Origin: Cellulomonas composti
GTDB taxonomy: Bacteria; Actinomycetota; Actinomycetes; Actinomycetales; Cellulomonadaceae
Length of the DNA: 64,000 nt
Reading direction: 5' to 3'
NCBI RefSeq assembly: GCF_007990245.1
Contig: NZ_BJWG01000005.1
Span: 62,001-126,000, forward strand
A program made the position numbers and the translations under genes. The notes under the pieces are model-generated. The model saw nothing but the letters and a program-made list of their open reading frames with translations. It was not told the origin of the DNA and made no database searches. Each line of letters starts with the position of its first letter. Position 1 is the stretch's first letter. This document shows, piece after piece, positions 30,452-40,734 of the stretch.

Positions 30452-32478
30452 ATGACGCGCCCATCGAGCGCGACCGTCGAAAAGTGTACCGGCAACCCCG
30501 GAGTGCTCCCGACTCGATTCCCCCAGGTCGCCCCAGGGTCGCCCCAGATCGTGCCAGGTCGGCCCACTTCGCGCTCAGAACGGCGGCGGACGTCGTCGTC
30601 ATGGCGGTTCGCCCACGACGCCGCGGCTCGTGGCGTGGCGCGCGGACGGGTCGGCACCGTCGCCGACGGCAGCCGCTCGACCAGCGCACCGGTGCCGGGC
30701 TGCGTCCGCAGCCGCTGGCCGGTCGGCGAGGTCAGCTCGAAGACGCCCGGCTCGGGCTGCTCCAGCACGTAGTCACCGCCCGACTTGAGTCGGTGGTGCC
30801 GTCGGCACAGCGGCCCCAGGTTGTGCGCGGCCGTCACTCCACCGTCCTGCCGCTCCTGCGTGTGGTCGAGGTCGACACGTTCAGCGGGCACGACGCAGCC
30901 CGGCCACGCGCACACCCTGTCCCGCGCGCGGACGTGGTCGGCGATCGCCGCAGGCGGCCGGTAGCGCGTCCGACCGACGTCGAGCACGGTGCCGTCCAGC
31001 GGATCGAGCACGATGCGTCGCCACGGTCCCGCGAGAGCCAGTGCCCGTGCCTGCTCGGCCGAGAGGGCGCCGTAGCCGTCGAGCTCGGCCGCTTGGTCGT
31101 CGAGTCCGAGCAGCGTCGAGAGGGCGACCGTCACGTTGACCTGCAGCCGCGGCCGCCGCACCGCGACACCGCCCGCCCGCCCGCGCGCACAAGTCGGGCA
31201 GCCCTCGCCCCCCGACGCGTCGCCGGGACCGCCGGCCGGTCCCCGATCGCCGGCCGGCCCACGACCGTCGCCCGGCCCACGACCGTCGCCCGGCTCGGTG
31301 CCGACGGGGCGCTCACCAGGGCCCACACCGCCACCGGCGCGGCCGAACGCCTCCCCCGGCGCCGGCTCGGCGCTGTCCGGGCCGCCGCACGCACCTGGGA
31401 GCGAGTCGCCGGCGACGATGCCGACCAGCACGTCCGCGCGCAGCTGGGCGAGCGTCCGCGGGTCACCGTCGGAACGGGCCGCCCGCGCCGTGGCGTCGAG
31501 CGTGGCCTCCACGAGGGCGGCAGCGTGCGCCGGCAGGACGGCCCACATGCCGGCCATGCCGTCAGGCAGCGAGCGCGGCGGGTCGACCCGACGACGCGCC
31601 TGCGCCCGCTCGTGGCGCTCGCGCGCCGAGTCCGGGTCGATCTCGAGCAGGGCCCGGTCGACGGCGCGGCCGATCTCGGTAGGCGTCATCGTGCCGACGT
31701 GCGGCAGGACCTTGTCCTGGACCGCGAGCGCCAGACCGGGTGCGCGGTCATGCAGCCGGTCCAGGATCGGACGCGCCTTCGACGGCCCCAGCTCGCCGGC
31801 AGCGAGCGCTTCCGCGAGCGGCGACAGCGCCTGCTCCAACGCGCGACCGTCGCGCACGAGGCGCGCGCCGGCCCGGCCCGACCACCCGAGTCGCAGGGCG
31901 ATCTCGTCGCCGGCCGAGCAGCCGAACCGCCGGTCCCGCGTGCGCTCGAGCGGCGGGTGCATCGACGCACGGCCGGACAGGTGCGCCGCAGCGAGAGCGG
32001 CCCCGCGGAACGCCCAGGCGGCGAGCCGCTCCCACGCGGCCACGGCCTCGACGACACCCTCGTCGGTCTGGCTGGGCAGGTCGACGCACTCGAGGAGCGC
32101 GGCGAGCTCGGCACCCGAGCGACCCTGCGCCAGCAGCGCCGGCGAGGGCCAGAGCTCCTCGATGCCCTCGGGGAGCAGGTGGGGTCCGAGGTCGCGGACC
32201 TCCGCACAACCGAACGCCGGCACCCGGGAGCCCGCCACACCCGCGGCCATCTCGGCCTCGTCCGCCGCCCAGACGGCCTGGCGCGCGGCCCACTCGTCGT
32301 CGTCGCAGGTGAACGGCCACGAAGCCTCGCCGCGGCCGGGGACGCCCGGACCGTCGACGTCGCTCTCGTCGACCAGGCCCCGCGCGTACGAGTCGGTGGT
32401 GACGTCCTCCCAGATCCACGCGTCGAGTGCGCGTGCACGCGCCGGCGGGTCGTCGAGCACCCCGACTCCGCTGATCAT
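30452..32478 (-). CDS. DUF222-HNH endonuclease (13E12-type), no stop codon before tRNA-His
   Basis: The N-terminal two-thirds is a DUF222 domain. A Gly/Pro-rich insert of GDGRGP repeats follows, then an HNH nuclease with CAWPGC, VDLDHTQERQDGG and CRRHHRLKSGG. Such proteins are related to the 13E12 repeats of mycobacteria. ATG 32478 follows GGGGGCGAG, and a perfect SOS box lies just upstream. The frame stays open through about 80 low-complexity residues and runs straight into tRNA-His; I therefore end the feature at the tRNA. The true stop was lost, perhaps by a frameshift in short repeats at 30521-30561; the next reading frame has stops near 30600. Confidence 0.75.
30521..30561. repeat. 10-11 bp tandem repeats at the HNH gene end
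   Basis: Four imperfect copies of CCCCAGGTCG (30521, 30531, 30542, 30552) with unit length alternating between 10 and 11 bases. Slippage here would change the reading frame at the end of the HNH gene. Confidence 0.6.
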
Positions 32479-32496
32479 CTCGCCCCCATATAGATA

Positions 32497-32512
32497 TCGA
32501 ACACTTGTTCGA
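32497..32512. promoter_or_regulatory. LexA-type SOS box
   Basis: TCGAACACTTGTTCGA, a perfect dyad of the GAAC-N4-GTTC form bound by LexA in Actinobacteria. It lies 19 bases upstream of the HNH gene start and overlaps its presumed promoter (AT-rich stretch 32488-32500), so LexA should repress the gene until DNA damage. Confidence 0.8.
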
Positions 32513-32672
32513 TTCTTGCCGACGTCGGCCACCCGGGCAACCCTGTTCGCGCTCAGCGAACGTCCCACGGCGCGGGCGTCGTCGGAGCGAATGCGCTCGT
32601 CACGGGTCCGGATCGGCGTGACGCGAGCGTCACGGGAGCCGCCGCACGGTCACGCCGAGGAGGGCGGCGACC

Positions 32673-32925
32673 GTGGAGGGCAGGGCGCAGACCCGTCGAC
32701 TGCACCGGGTCGAGGGGATGGCGCTCGAGGCGATCGGCCGTCGGCCGGGTGTCTCGAGGAACACGGTGCGCCGAGCTTTGGCCGGGGATGTTCCGCCGAG
32801 GGACGGGCGTCGGGCGAAGGGGTCGCTGGCCGACGTGGTCGAGCCGCAGGCCCGCGCGCTGCCGGCGGGTCGTCCGAGGATGCCGGTGATGGCGATCACC
32901 GAGCGACCGCTCCCCCGGCGACACG
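32673..32925 (+). pseudogene. IS21-family transposase (IstA) N-terminal remnant
   Basis: An open stretch encoding a helix-turn-helix region, RRLHRVEGMALEAIGRRPGV followed by SRNTVRRALAGD, then VEPQARALPAG and PRMPVMAITER, which resemble the start of IS21 IstA proteins. The catalytic DDE core is absent: after about 80 residues the sequence turns into antisense of the ATP-grasp gene. No partner IstB gene and no terminal repeats are visible. A decayed insertion between the HNH and ATP-grasp genes. Confidence 0.6.
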
Positions 32926-32963
32926 GCCGGGAAGTCGACCGCCGGCGGGTGATTGGTCGGCGG

Positions 32964-33896
32964 TCAGGCCTTGAGGCGCGCGACGATCGCGTCGGCGTAC
33001 CGCTCGACGGCGCCGGGCGCGTGATCGAAGAACAGCGACGGCTCGGTGAGCTCGAGCTCGAGCAGGACGGGGTTGCCGTTGTCGTCGGGGATGAGGTCCA
33101 CCCGCGCGTACAGCAGGGGCGCGTCGAGGCCGAGGATCCCCGGGAGCGCGTCGATGACCTGACGCGCGACGGCCTGCTCGGCCTCGCTCGCCTCGCGCGG
33201 GCTCATCTGCTCCTCGCGGTACAGCGTGCCCTCCTGGTCCCCCTCGCGGAACGGTCCGCGCAGCAGCGCACCCTTGCGCACCGCGTGGCTGAACGTGCCG
33301 TCGACGAACACGAGCGCGGTCTCGCCGACGCTGTCGACGGCGGTGAGGTAGCGCTGGATCATCACGTGCCGGCCCACCGAGAGCAGGTTCTTGGCGTGGA
33401 TGATCGCCTGCGAGCGCTGCGGCGTCTCGTCGGCGCGGTAGCGGCCGGTGTCGCGCGAGCCGGCGGAGACGGTGGGCTTGACGACGAAGTCGCCGAACGC
33501 CGGGAACCTGGTGTGGATCGCGCGGGAGTCGAGGTTGCGCTCGGGGTCCAGCCAGATGGTCGGGACGGTCGGCACACCGGCCCGCTCGAGGTCGCGCAGA
33601 TAGGTCTTGTCGATGTTCCACCGCACGACGGCGCCGGGGTTCAGCAGCGTGGTGCCGACCTCGACGCGTCGCGTCCAGTCCGCGAACTGCACGGGTCGCG
33701 AGGTGTAGTCCCAGGTCGAGCGGATCACGACGTGCTGGTACGCGCCCCAGTCGACGGTCGGGTCGTCCCAGACGACGACGTCGGTCGGCACGCCCCGCGC
33801 CACGAGCGCCTCCCGCAGCGGGACGTCGTCGGGATCGAGGTGGGGCAGCTCGGCGCAGGTGGCGAGTGCGAGACGCGCGTTCTGGTCCTGGGTCAC
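32964..33896 (-). CDS. ATP-grasp domain protein
   Basis: A 310-residue ATP-grasp ligase-like protein: an N-terminal Rossmann-like part with VVWDDPTVDWGAYQHVVIRS, the central FVVKPTVSAGSRDTGRY loop that binds ATP, and the C-terminal ARVDLIPDDNGNPVLLELEL with the metal-binding Asp/Glu and a Glu pair. These enzymes join a carboxylate to an amine or thiol; the substrates cannot be told. GTG 33896 is preceded by TACGCT six bases upstream and no ribosome binding site. Stands alone between the IS remnant and tRNA-Lys. Confidence 0.85.
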   Translation of the reverse strand: MTQDQNARLALATCAELPHLDPDDVPLREALVARGVPTDVVVWDDPTVDWGAYQHVVIRSTWDYTSRPVQFADWTRRVEVGTTLLNPGAVVRWNIDKTYLRDLERAGVPTVPTIWLDPERNLDSRAIHTRFPAFGDFVVKPTVSAGSRDTGRYRADETPQRSQAIIHAKNLLSVGRHVMIQRYLTAVDSVGETALVFVDGTFSHAVRKGALLRGPFREGDQEGTLYREEQMSPREASEAEQAVARQVIDALPGILGLDAPLLYARVDLIPDDNGNPVLLELELTEPSLFFDHAPGAVERYADAIVARLKA

Positions 33897-33902
33897 GCGT
33901 GC

Positions 33903-33908
33903 AGCGTA
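33903..33908 (-). promoter_or_regulatory. -10 box of the ATP-grasp gene (leaderless)
   Basis: TACGCT on the minus strand, six bases before GTG 33896. Confidence 0.45.
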
Positions 33909-33947
33909 CCCAGCGGCCCCGACGAGCGGCGGAGGGTCGGCACGACG

Positions 33948-33985
33948 AAGGCCCGTGACCTGCGTTGTCGCTGGTCACGGGCCTT
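33948..33985. terminator. Terminator-like hairpin after tRNA-Lys
   Basis: A 13-bp perfect stem (AAGGCCCGTGACC and complement) with a 12-base loop, immediately downstream of tRNA-Lys on the minus strand. It lacks a T tract beyond two bases. Confidence 0.65.
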
Positions 33986-33992
33986 GTGCTGG

Positions 33993-34065
<73 letters not shown>

Positions 34066-34142
34066 GCGGTGCAGAACATTAGCAGCCTGAGGGGCCCCGC
34101 AGCCAACTCGCACGCCACCGGGACCGCGGTGCGTGACGAGCG

Positions 34143-34376
34143 TCACGGGAGCGAACGCGGTACCCCCGTGACGGGCCCGGTCGACGGGAGACCGGCGGCG
34201 TCGTCACCGGCGGTCTCCTCCTCGGCGAGGATCTGCGCCGCCGCGGGCGCCCCGGGGCCGAACAGGTCCGCGAGCAGCGTGAGCGGAGCGCGTTCCGCGC
34301 GCAGGTCGTGCCGGGCGAGGATGTCCGCGACCTGCCGACGAGCGCGCGCCGACTCGTCGTGCTGCTGCTCGCTCAT
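34143..34376 (-). CDS. Small hypothetical protein
   Basis: A 77-residue protein beginning MSEQQHDESARARRQVADIL with a predicted helical first half and a Gly/Pro-containing acidic second half. ATG 34376 has a good GGGAGGT ribosome binding site. No family recognised; the content suggests a soluble protein with one helical domain. Confidence 0.6.
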   Translation of the reverse strand: MSEQQHDESARARRQVADILARHDLRAERAPLTLLADLFGPGAPAAAQILAEEETAGDDAAGLPSTGPVTGVPRSLP

Positions 34377-34525
34377 CGCACCTCCCAGGGCCGGTCCGTC
34401 GACCCATGCCACCATCGCACGCCCGCGACGGCAAGACCCGGACGCGGTTGCACACGGATCTCGCACAGGTGCTTCGCGCCCCGGACAGCACGCCGCCAGG
34501 GGCGAGCCCAGCGGTGCGACGAGCC

Positions 34526-34861
34526 TCAGAGGTACAGCCCGGTGCCCTCACCGGCCACGCCGGGGGTCGCGACGGCGTGCACGTCCTTCTCCCGCAGGAG
34601 CAGGTAGGTGCGGCCCTCGAGCTCGACCTCGGCGCGCTCGTCGGGGTCGAACAGGACGCGGTCGCCGACCTCGACCTGCCGGACGTGCTGCCCGACGGCC
34701 TTCACCTGCGCCCACGCGAGCCGCTTGCCGACGGCCGCGGTGGCCGGGATGACGATGCCCGCCGACGAGCGTCGTTCCCCCGCCTCGCCGTCGATCGCGA
34801 CGAGCAGGCGGTCGTTGAGCATGCGGATGGGCAGGGCGGTGTCGTCGGCGGCGGGGCTCAC
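34526..34861 (-). CDS. GroES-like co-chaperone family protein
   Basis: A protein of about 111 residues with the Cpn10 fold: IRMLNDRLLVAIDGE, an SSAGIVIPATAAVGK mobile loop region, AQVKAVGQHVRQVEVGDRVLFDP and YLLLREKDVHAV. It differs from the canonical GroES (which is usually beside groEL), so it is a second GroES-like protein rather than the essential one. The start is uncertain: GTG 34861 and GTG 34867 are possible, with TAGCGT eight bases upstream of 34861. Divergent from the peroxiredoxin gene. Confidence 0.8.
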   Translation of the reverse strand: MSPAADDTALPIRMLNDRLLVAIDGEAGERRSSAGIVIPATAAVGKRLAWAQVKAVGQHVRQVEVGDRVLFDPDERAEVELEGRTYLLLREKDVHAVATPGVAGEGTGLYL

Positions 34862-34926
34862 GCCCACCGACGCTACCCGCACTGCGTAGGCTGACCGGGC
34901 ACTGCCACCGAACCGAAGGAGCCCCC

Positions 34927-35394
34927 GTGCCCCGCCTCGCCGTCGGCGACACCGCCCCGGACTTCACGCTCCCGACCGCGGACGGCGGCAGCCTGACGCT
35001 GTCCGACCTGCGCGACCGCCGCACGATCGTGTACTTCTACCCCGCAGCGGGGACTCCGGGGTGCACCAAGGAGGCGTGCGACTTCCGCGACTCGCTGGCG
35101 TCGTTGCAGGGTGCGGGCTTCGCGGTCGTCGGCGTCTCCCCCGACCCGGTGGACAAACTCGCGCGGTTCGCGGCAGACGAGCACCTGACGTTCCCGCTCG
35201 TCTCCGACGAGTCGCGCACCGTGCTGCAGGAGTGGGGTGCGTGGGGCGAGAAGCAGCTCTACGGCAAGACCGTCACGGGTGTGATCCGCTCGACAGTCGT
35301 CGTCGGCACGGACGGGCGCGTCGAGCTCGCGCAGTACAACGTCCGCGCGACGGGTCACGTCGCGAAGCTGCGCCGGGACCTCGGCCTGGCCTGA
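34927..35394 (+). CDS. bcp: Thioredoxin-dependent peroxiredoxin (Bcp/PrxQ)
   Basis: Reduces hydroperoxides. The 155-residue product has YFYPAAGTPGCTKEACDFRD, with the peroxidatic Cys in PGCT and the resolving Cys five residues later, the PrxQ arrangement. APDFTLPTADG and FPLVSDE are also typical. GTG 34927 has AAGGAG upstream. A TAGGCT box at 34887-34892 may be its -10. A thioredoxin gene lies about 1 kb away but on the other strand. Confidence 0.94.
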   Translation: MPRLAVGDTAPDFTLPTADGGSLTLSDLRDRRTIVYFYPAAGTPGCTKEACDFRDSLASLQGAGFAVVGVSPDPVDKLARFAADEHLTFPLVSDESRTVLQEWGAWGEKQLYGKTVTGVIRSTVVVGTDGRVELAQYNVRATGHVAKLRRDLGLA

Positions 35395-35428
35395 CGCGGC
35401 CGACGTGCCAGACTCGTCGGTGCGCAGC

Positions 35429-35511
35429 GCGCGAGTGGTGAAACGGCAGCCACGCCAGGTTTAGGTCCTGGTGCCCGCAAGGGCGTGCGGGTTCAAGTCC
35501 CGCCTCGCGCA
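35429..35511 (+). tRNA. tRNA-Leu (TAG)
   Basis: An 83-nt class II tRNA with acceptor GCGCGAG/CTCGCGC, anticodon TAG at 35462-35464, a long variable arm (TGCCCGCAAGGGCGT) and T-arm GCGGGTTCAAGTCCCGC. A weak hairpin at 35522-35539 may end the transcript. Confidence 0.95.
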
Positions 35512-35594
35512 CGACCCGGGACCCTGGCGACGACCAGGGCCCAGTCGCCGACCCGACAGGGCTCGACGAGCCGCTCCCGCTCGCAGCGCCCCGC

Positions 35595-36368
35595 TCAGAC
35601 GAGGGTGAGGACGACGACGGTGACCGCGGCCGTCGCGGCGATCTCGCCCAGGCCGATCGCCTTGGCGCTGGGCCACGGCCGCCGGCGCGGGACCAGGACG
35701 GCGCGGGCGAGCAGGCCCGCGGCGAGGACGACGAGCGAGAGCGGTCCGCCCAGGAGCGCGATCGCGACCGCGGCCGCCAGGAGCGCGGAGTGGTACCCGA
35801 CGGAGACGATCAGCACGGATCGCCGACCGCGCTCGCGGATGAGGGTCTTCACGTACGGGACGGTGCCCAGGAAGTAGGCGCCGAGCACCGCGGCCGCGGG
35901 CCAGGCGCCGGCGGGCGTCGTCGGGATGCCGAGCCCCGCCGAGACGACCGTCATGAGCGACGCGGCGACGACGGTCACGGCGTCGTTCAGCCACGAACGG
36001 TCCGCTCGTCGTGCGGAGCACCACCAGCTCACCGCGAGCAGCCCGAGGTAGACGGGCGCCCAGCGCAGCAGAGCGGGGTCGGACGCCACGAGCGCGGTCC
36101 CGAGGACGACGACCGACACCCCGTACGCGCGCACGGGCGGCAGGTAGCGGGGTCGGCGGGAGGCCTTGAGCCAGAGGCCGGTGGTGTGGAACGCGAGGTA
36201 CGCGACGAGCCACGTGATCAGCAGGAGGGCGTGCCGCCAGGTGGCCCCGGCGATCACGGCGCCGACGACGACGGGGACGACGAGCATCGCCCACGCACCG
36301 TGCTCGCGCGGGACCCACCCGGGACCGCGGCGCCGGGACGCCGTCGACGCAGGGCTGGTGGTCACCAC
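35595..36368 (-). CDS. YwiC-like polytopic membrane protein
   Basis: A 257-residue integral membrane protein of the YwiC-like family. It opens WVPREHGAWAMLVVPVVVG, the family signature, and has about eight hydrophobic helices spaced through the length, with WLVAYLAFHTTGLWLKASRR in the first third. The family has no defined biochemical role. GTG 36368 or GTG 36365 could be the start; a GAGGATC sequence lies upstream. Transcribed in the same direction as the thioredoxin gene 60 bases upstream. Confidence 0.88.
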   Translation of the reverse strand: MVTTSPASTASRRRGPGWVPREHGAWAMLVVPVVVGAVIAGATWRHALLLITWLVAYLAFHTTGLWLKASRRPRYLPPVRAYGVSVVVLGTALVASDPALLRWAPVYLGLLAVSWWCSARRADRSWLNDAVTVVAASLMTVVSAGLGIPTTPAGAWPAAAVLGAYFLGTVPYVKTLIRERGRRSVLIVSVGYHSALLAAAVAIALLGGPLSLVVLAAGLLARAVLVPRRRPWPSAKAIGLGEIAATAAVTVVVLTLV

Positions 36369-36430
36369 GCCGTGATCCTCACGGCCGCGGCCCCGTCCGA
36401 TCCGGGACCAAGGTCCTACCCGCCGTCCGG

Positions 36431-36802
36431 TCAGGCGGGCGCGTCCTGCTGGCCGGCGATCTTGGCACGGACCTCGTCCATGTCGAGCTCCTTGACCGCC
36501 TGCACGACCTGCTCGAGCGCCGGCCCGGGCAGGGCGCCGGCCTGGTTGAAGACAAGGATGCCGTCGCGGAACGCCATCAGCGTCGGGATCGAGAAGATCT
36601 GCAGCTCGGCGGCGAGCTCCTGCTCGGCCTCGGTGTCGACCTTGGCGTGCACGATGTCCGGGTGGTTCTCGGACGAGGCCTCGAAGACCGGGCCGAACAT
36701 CCGGCACGGACCGCACCACGCGGCCCAGAAGTCGACCAGGACGATGTCGTTCTCGGCAAGGGTCTGGCCGATGCTCTCGGCCGTCAGGGTGGTGGTCGCC
36801 AT
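36431..36802 (-). CDS. trxA: Thioredoxin
   Basis: A 123-residue thioredoxin with the active site WAAWCGPCRM, the cis-Pro in FSIPTLMAF and a C-terminal extension of about 15 residues (DEVRAKIAGQQDAPA). It reduces protein disulfides in the cytoplasm. ATG 36802 has GAAGGAAG seven bases upstream. Divergent from the DUF4916 gene across 85 bases. Confidence 0.95.
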   Translation of the reverse strand: MATTTLTAESIGQTLAENDIVLVDFWAAWCGPCRMFGPVFEASSENHPDIVHAKVDTEAEQELAAELQIFSIPTLMAFRDGILVFNQAGALPGPALEQVVQAVKELDMDEVRAKIAGQQDAPA

Positions 36803-36875
36803 CACGCTTCCTTCGATCGGGGTGTCCGGCCCGTACAGCGCCGCGCGGCGGTTGGGTATTCCCGACGAGGGCGGG

Positions 36876-36881
36876 TACAAC
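36876..36881 (+). promoter_or_regulatory. -10 box of the DUF4916 gene (leaderless)
   Basis: TACAAC followed by six bases and GTG 36888; no ribosome binding site. Confidence 0.45.
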
Positions 36882-36887
36882 TGCACG

Positions 36888-37442
36888 GTGACCGCCTCCG
36901 CCGAGTTCCCCACGGACCCCGAGGACCGCGAGGGCTGGCTCAGCCCCGCCGACATCGCGCACGCCCGCACGCACCTGCCGCTCGTGTACGTCGACGCGGT
37001 GCCGGTGCGGGTCGACGACTCGGGCGACGTCGTCGCAGTGGGCCTGCTGCTTCGCGTCACGCGCGAGGGCGTCATGTCCCGCGCGCTCGTCTCGGGTCGC
37101 GTGATGTACCACGAGCGGATCCGCGACGCGCTGCTGCGGCACGTCGAGAAGGACCTCGGCCCGGTCGCGCTGCCGCAGGTCCCGGCGTCACCGCAGCCGT
37201 TCACCGTCGCCGAGTACTTCCCGACGCCGGGCGTCACGCCCTACCACGACCCCCGTCAGCACGCGGTCTCGCTCGCCTACGTCGTGCCGGTGGCCGGCGA
37301 CTGCCGCCCGCAGCAGGACGCGATCGACCTCGCGTGGCTCACACCCGAGGAGGTGTGCGGCGAGGCCGTGCAGGCGGAGATGAACGGCGGTCAGGGACTG
37401 CTGCTGCGCCAGGCGATGGCGTTCGTCGGCCGCCTGCCCTGA
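36888..37442 (+). CDS. DUF4916/NUDIX-fold protein
   Basis: A 184-residue protein resembling the DUF4916 group of NUDIX-fold proteins: LPLVYVDAVPVRVDDSGDVV near the start, SGRVMYHERIRDALLRHVEK in the middle and AYVVPVAGDC late. The classical Nudix box REUXEEXG is not intact, so hydrolase activity is doubtful. GTG 36888 sits behind TACAAC at leaderless spacing. Its stop is one base from the ABC-F stop (convergent). Confidence 0.8.
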   Translation: MTASAEFPTDPEDREGWLSPADIAHARTHLPLVYVDAVPVRVDDSGDVVAVGLLLRVTREGVMSRALVSGRVMYHERIRDALLRHVEKDLGPVALPQVPASPQPFTVAEYFPTPGVTPYHDPRQHAVSLAYVVPVAGDCRPQQDAIDLAWLTPEEVCGEAVQAEMNGGQGLLLRQAMAFVGRLP

Positions 37443-37443
37443 C

Positions 37444-39172
<1,729 letters not shown>

Positions 39173-39180
<8 letters not shown>

Positions 39181-39814
39181 CGCCCAGCACCCGCGCGACG
39201 ACCGGCGCGAGCGCGCGGAACGCCTGGCCGCGGTGGCTGATCGCGTTCTTCTCGTCGGGCGTGAGCTCGGCGCACGTGCGCGTCTCGCCGAGCGGCACGA
39301 GCGCGGGGTCGTACCCGAACCCGCCGGTCCCGCGCGGCGCATGCGTGAGCGTCCCGACGAGCGCACCCGTCTCGACGTGCTCGAACCCGTCCGGTGTCAC
39401 GAGCGCGGCCGCGCACACGAACCGCGCACCGCGGTGCTCGTCGGGCACGTCGGCGAGCTGCGCGAGCAGCAGCGCGAGGTTGGCCGCGTCGTCGCCGTGG
39501 CGACCCGCCCAGCGGGCCGAGAAGATGCCCGGCGCACCCCCGAGCACGTCGACCGCGAGGCCCGAGTCGTCGGCGACCGCGGGCAGCCCCGTGAACGCCG
39601 CGAGGGCACGCGCCTTGAGCAGCGCGTTCGCGGCGAAGGTCACGCCGTCCTCGACGGGTTCGGGGGCGCCGACGTCACGCGCGCCGACGACCGTGGCGGG
39701 GTCGAGCCCCGGCAGCACGGGCGCGAGGATCGCGCGCAGCTCGCCGACCTTGTGCGCGTTGTGCGTCGCGAGGACGAGCCGCACACCCGTGGGCACGGTA
39801 GGAGGCACGCTCAC
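39173..39814 (-). CDS. rdgB: XTP/dITP pyrophosphatase (RdgB/HAM1)
   Basis: Removes non-canonical purine triphosphates such as dITP and XTP. The 213-residue product contains [54 protein letters not shown] and a C-terminal [10 protein letters not shown], all hallmarks. Its GTG start overlaps the rph stop by four bases, the usual actinobacterial rph-rdgB pair. Confidence 0.95.
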
Positions 39815-40662
39815 GCGCCGTCCCCGGCAGCGAGGTCTCCGGCAGCGAGGTCTCCAGCAGCGAGGTCTCCGGCAGCGAGGTCTCCGGCAGCGCGCGTCGC
39901 GGACCCGTCGCCCGGCTCGGCCGCGAGCGCGGCCGCCTGGACCGCGGCGAGCCGCGACGTGCCGATCAGCGCGAGGTCGAGCAGCGCGTCGAGCTCGGAG
40001 CGCGCGAAGGGCGCGTGCTCGGCCGTGCCCTGCACCTCGACGAACGTGCCGGACCCGGTGACGACGACGTTCATGTCGGTCTCGGCGCGCACGTCCTCGA
40101 CGTACGGCAGGTCGAGCACGGGTACGCCGTCGACGATGCCGACCGACACGGCCGAGACCGAGTCGGTCAGCACCTTGCGGTCCGATGCGACGAGGCCGCG
40201 CTCACGGGCCCAGGCGACCGCGTCGGCGAGCGCGACGTATGCGCCCGTGATGGCGGCCGTGCGGGTGCCGCCGTCGGCCTGCAGCACGTCGCAGTCGAGC
40301 ACGACGGTGTTCTCACCGAGCGCGGCGACGTCGATGACCGCGCGCAGCGAGCGGCCGATGAGCCGCGAGATCTCGTGCGTGCGGCCGCCGATCTTGCCGC
40401 GCACGGACTCGCGGTCCGAGCGCGAGTCGGTCGCGCGCGGCAGCATCGCGTACTCCGCGGTGACCCAGCCCTCGCCGGAGCCCTTGCGCCAGCGCGGCAC
40501 ACCGGCCGTGAACGAGGCGACGCACAGCACCTTGGTGCCGCCGAACTCGACGAGGACGTTGCCCTCACCGGCGGACAGGAACCGGCGGGTGATGGTCACG
40601 GGGCGCAGCTCGTCGGACTGACGCCCGTCCGGGCGCACGGAGCTCGCAGCAGAAGCAGACAT
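39811..40662 (-). CDS. rph: Ribonuclease PH
   Basis: A 283-residue phosphorolytic 3' exoribonuclease that trims tRNA precursors. [49 protein letters not shown] and [20 protein letters not shown] are diagnostic. The C-terminus departs from the family after AALAAEP: it is extended by four AAGDL-type repeats coded by a 15-bp tandem repeat. ATG 40662 is preceded by TAGGCT seven bases upstream and no ribosome binding site. Confidence 0.95.
   Translation of the reverse strand: MSASAASSVRPDGRQSDELRPVTITRRFLSAGEGNVLVEFGGTKVLCVASFTAGVPRWRKGSGEGWVTAEYAMLPRATDSRSDRESVRGKIGGRTHEISRLIGRSLRAVIDVAALGENTVVLDCDVLQADGGTRTAAITGAYVALADAVAWARERGLVASDRKVLTDSVSAVSVGIVDGVPVLDLPYVEDVRAETDMNVVVTGSGTFVEVQGTAEHAPFARSELDALLDLALIGTSRLAAVQAAALAAEPGDGSATRAAGDLAAGDLAAGDLAAGDLAAGDGA
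39826..39892 (-). repeat. 15-bp tandem repeat in the end of rph
   Basis: GGCAGCGAGGTCTCC on the plus strand occurs four times head to tail (39826-39885, one base changed in the third copy) plus a partial fifth copy. Each unit encodes AGDLA-type residues. Copy number changes keep the frame. Confidence 0.95.
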
Positions 40663-40669
40663 GGCCCCG

Positions 40670-40675
40670 AGCCTA
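40670..40675 (-). promoter_or_regulatory. -10 box of rph (leaderless)
   Basis: TAGGCT on the minus strand followed by seven bases and ATG 40662. Confidence 0.5.
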
Positions 40676-40734
40676 ACGAGCGCGACCGACACCTCCGTGA
40701 CCGCGACCGGTCACCCCACCGGTCTCCCCACCAG

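Noticed and set aside
28405..32478. A single protein of over 1300 residues from the HNH gene through tRNA-His to 28405
   Set aside because: Beyond the tRNA the frame is antisense to the kinase and orn genes and has no domain pattern. The open frame is a consequence of stop loss and base composition.
40697..40714. GTGACC-gcgacc-GGTCAC dyad downstream of the metallo-beta-lactamase gene
   Set aside because: Only six pairs and no T tract; it also lies just upstream of where rph transcription begins on the other side of the junction, so I do not call it a terminator.
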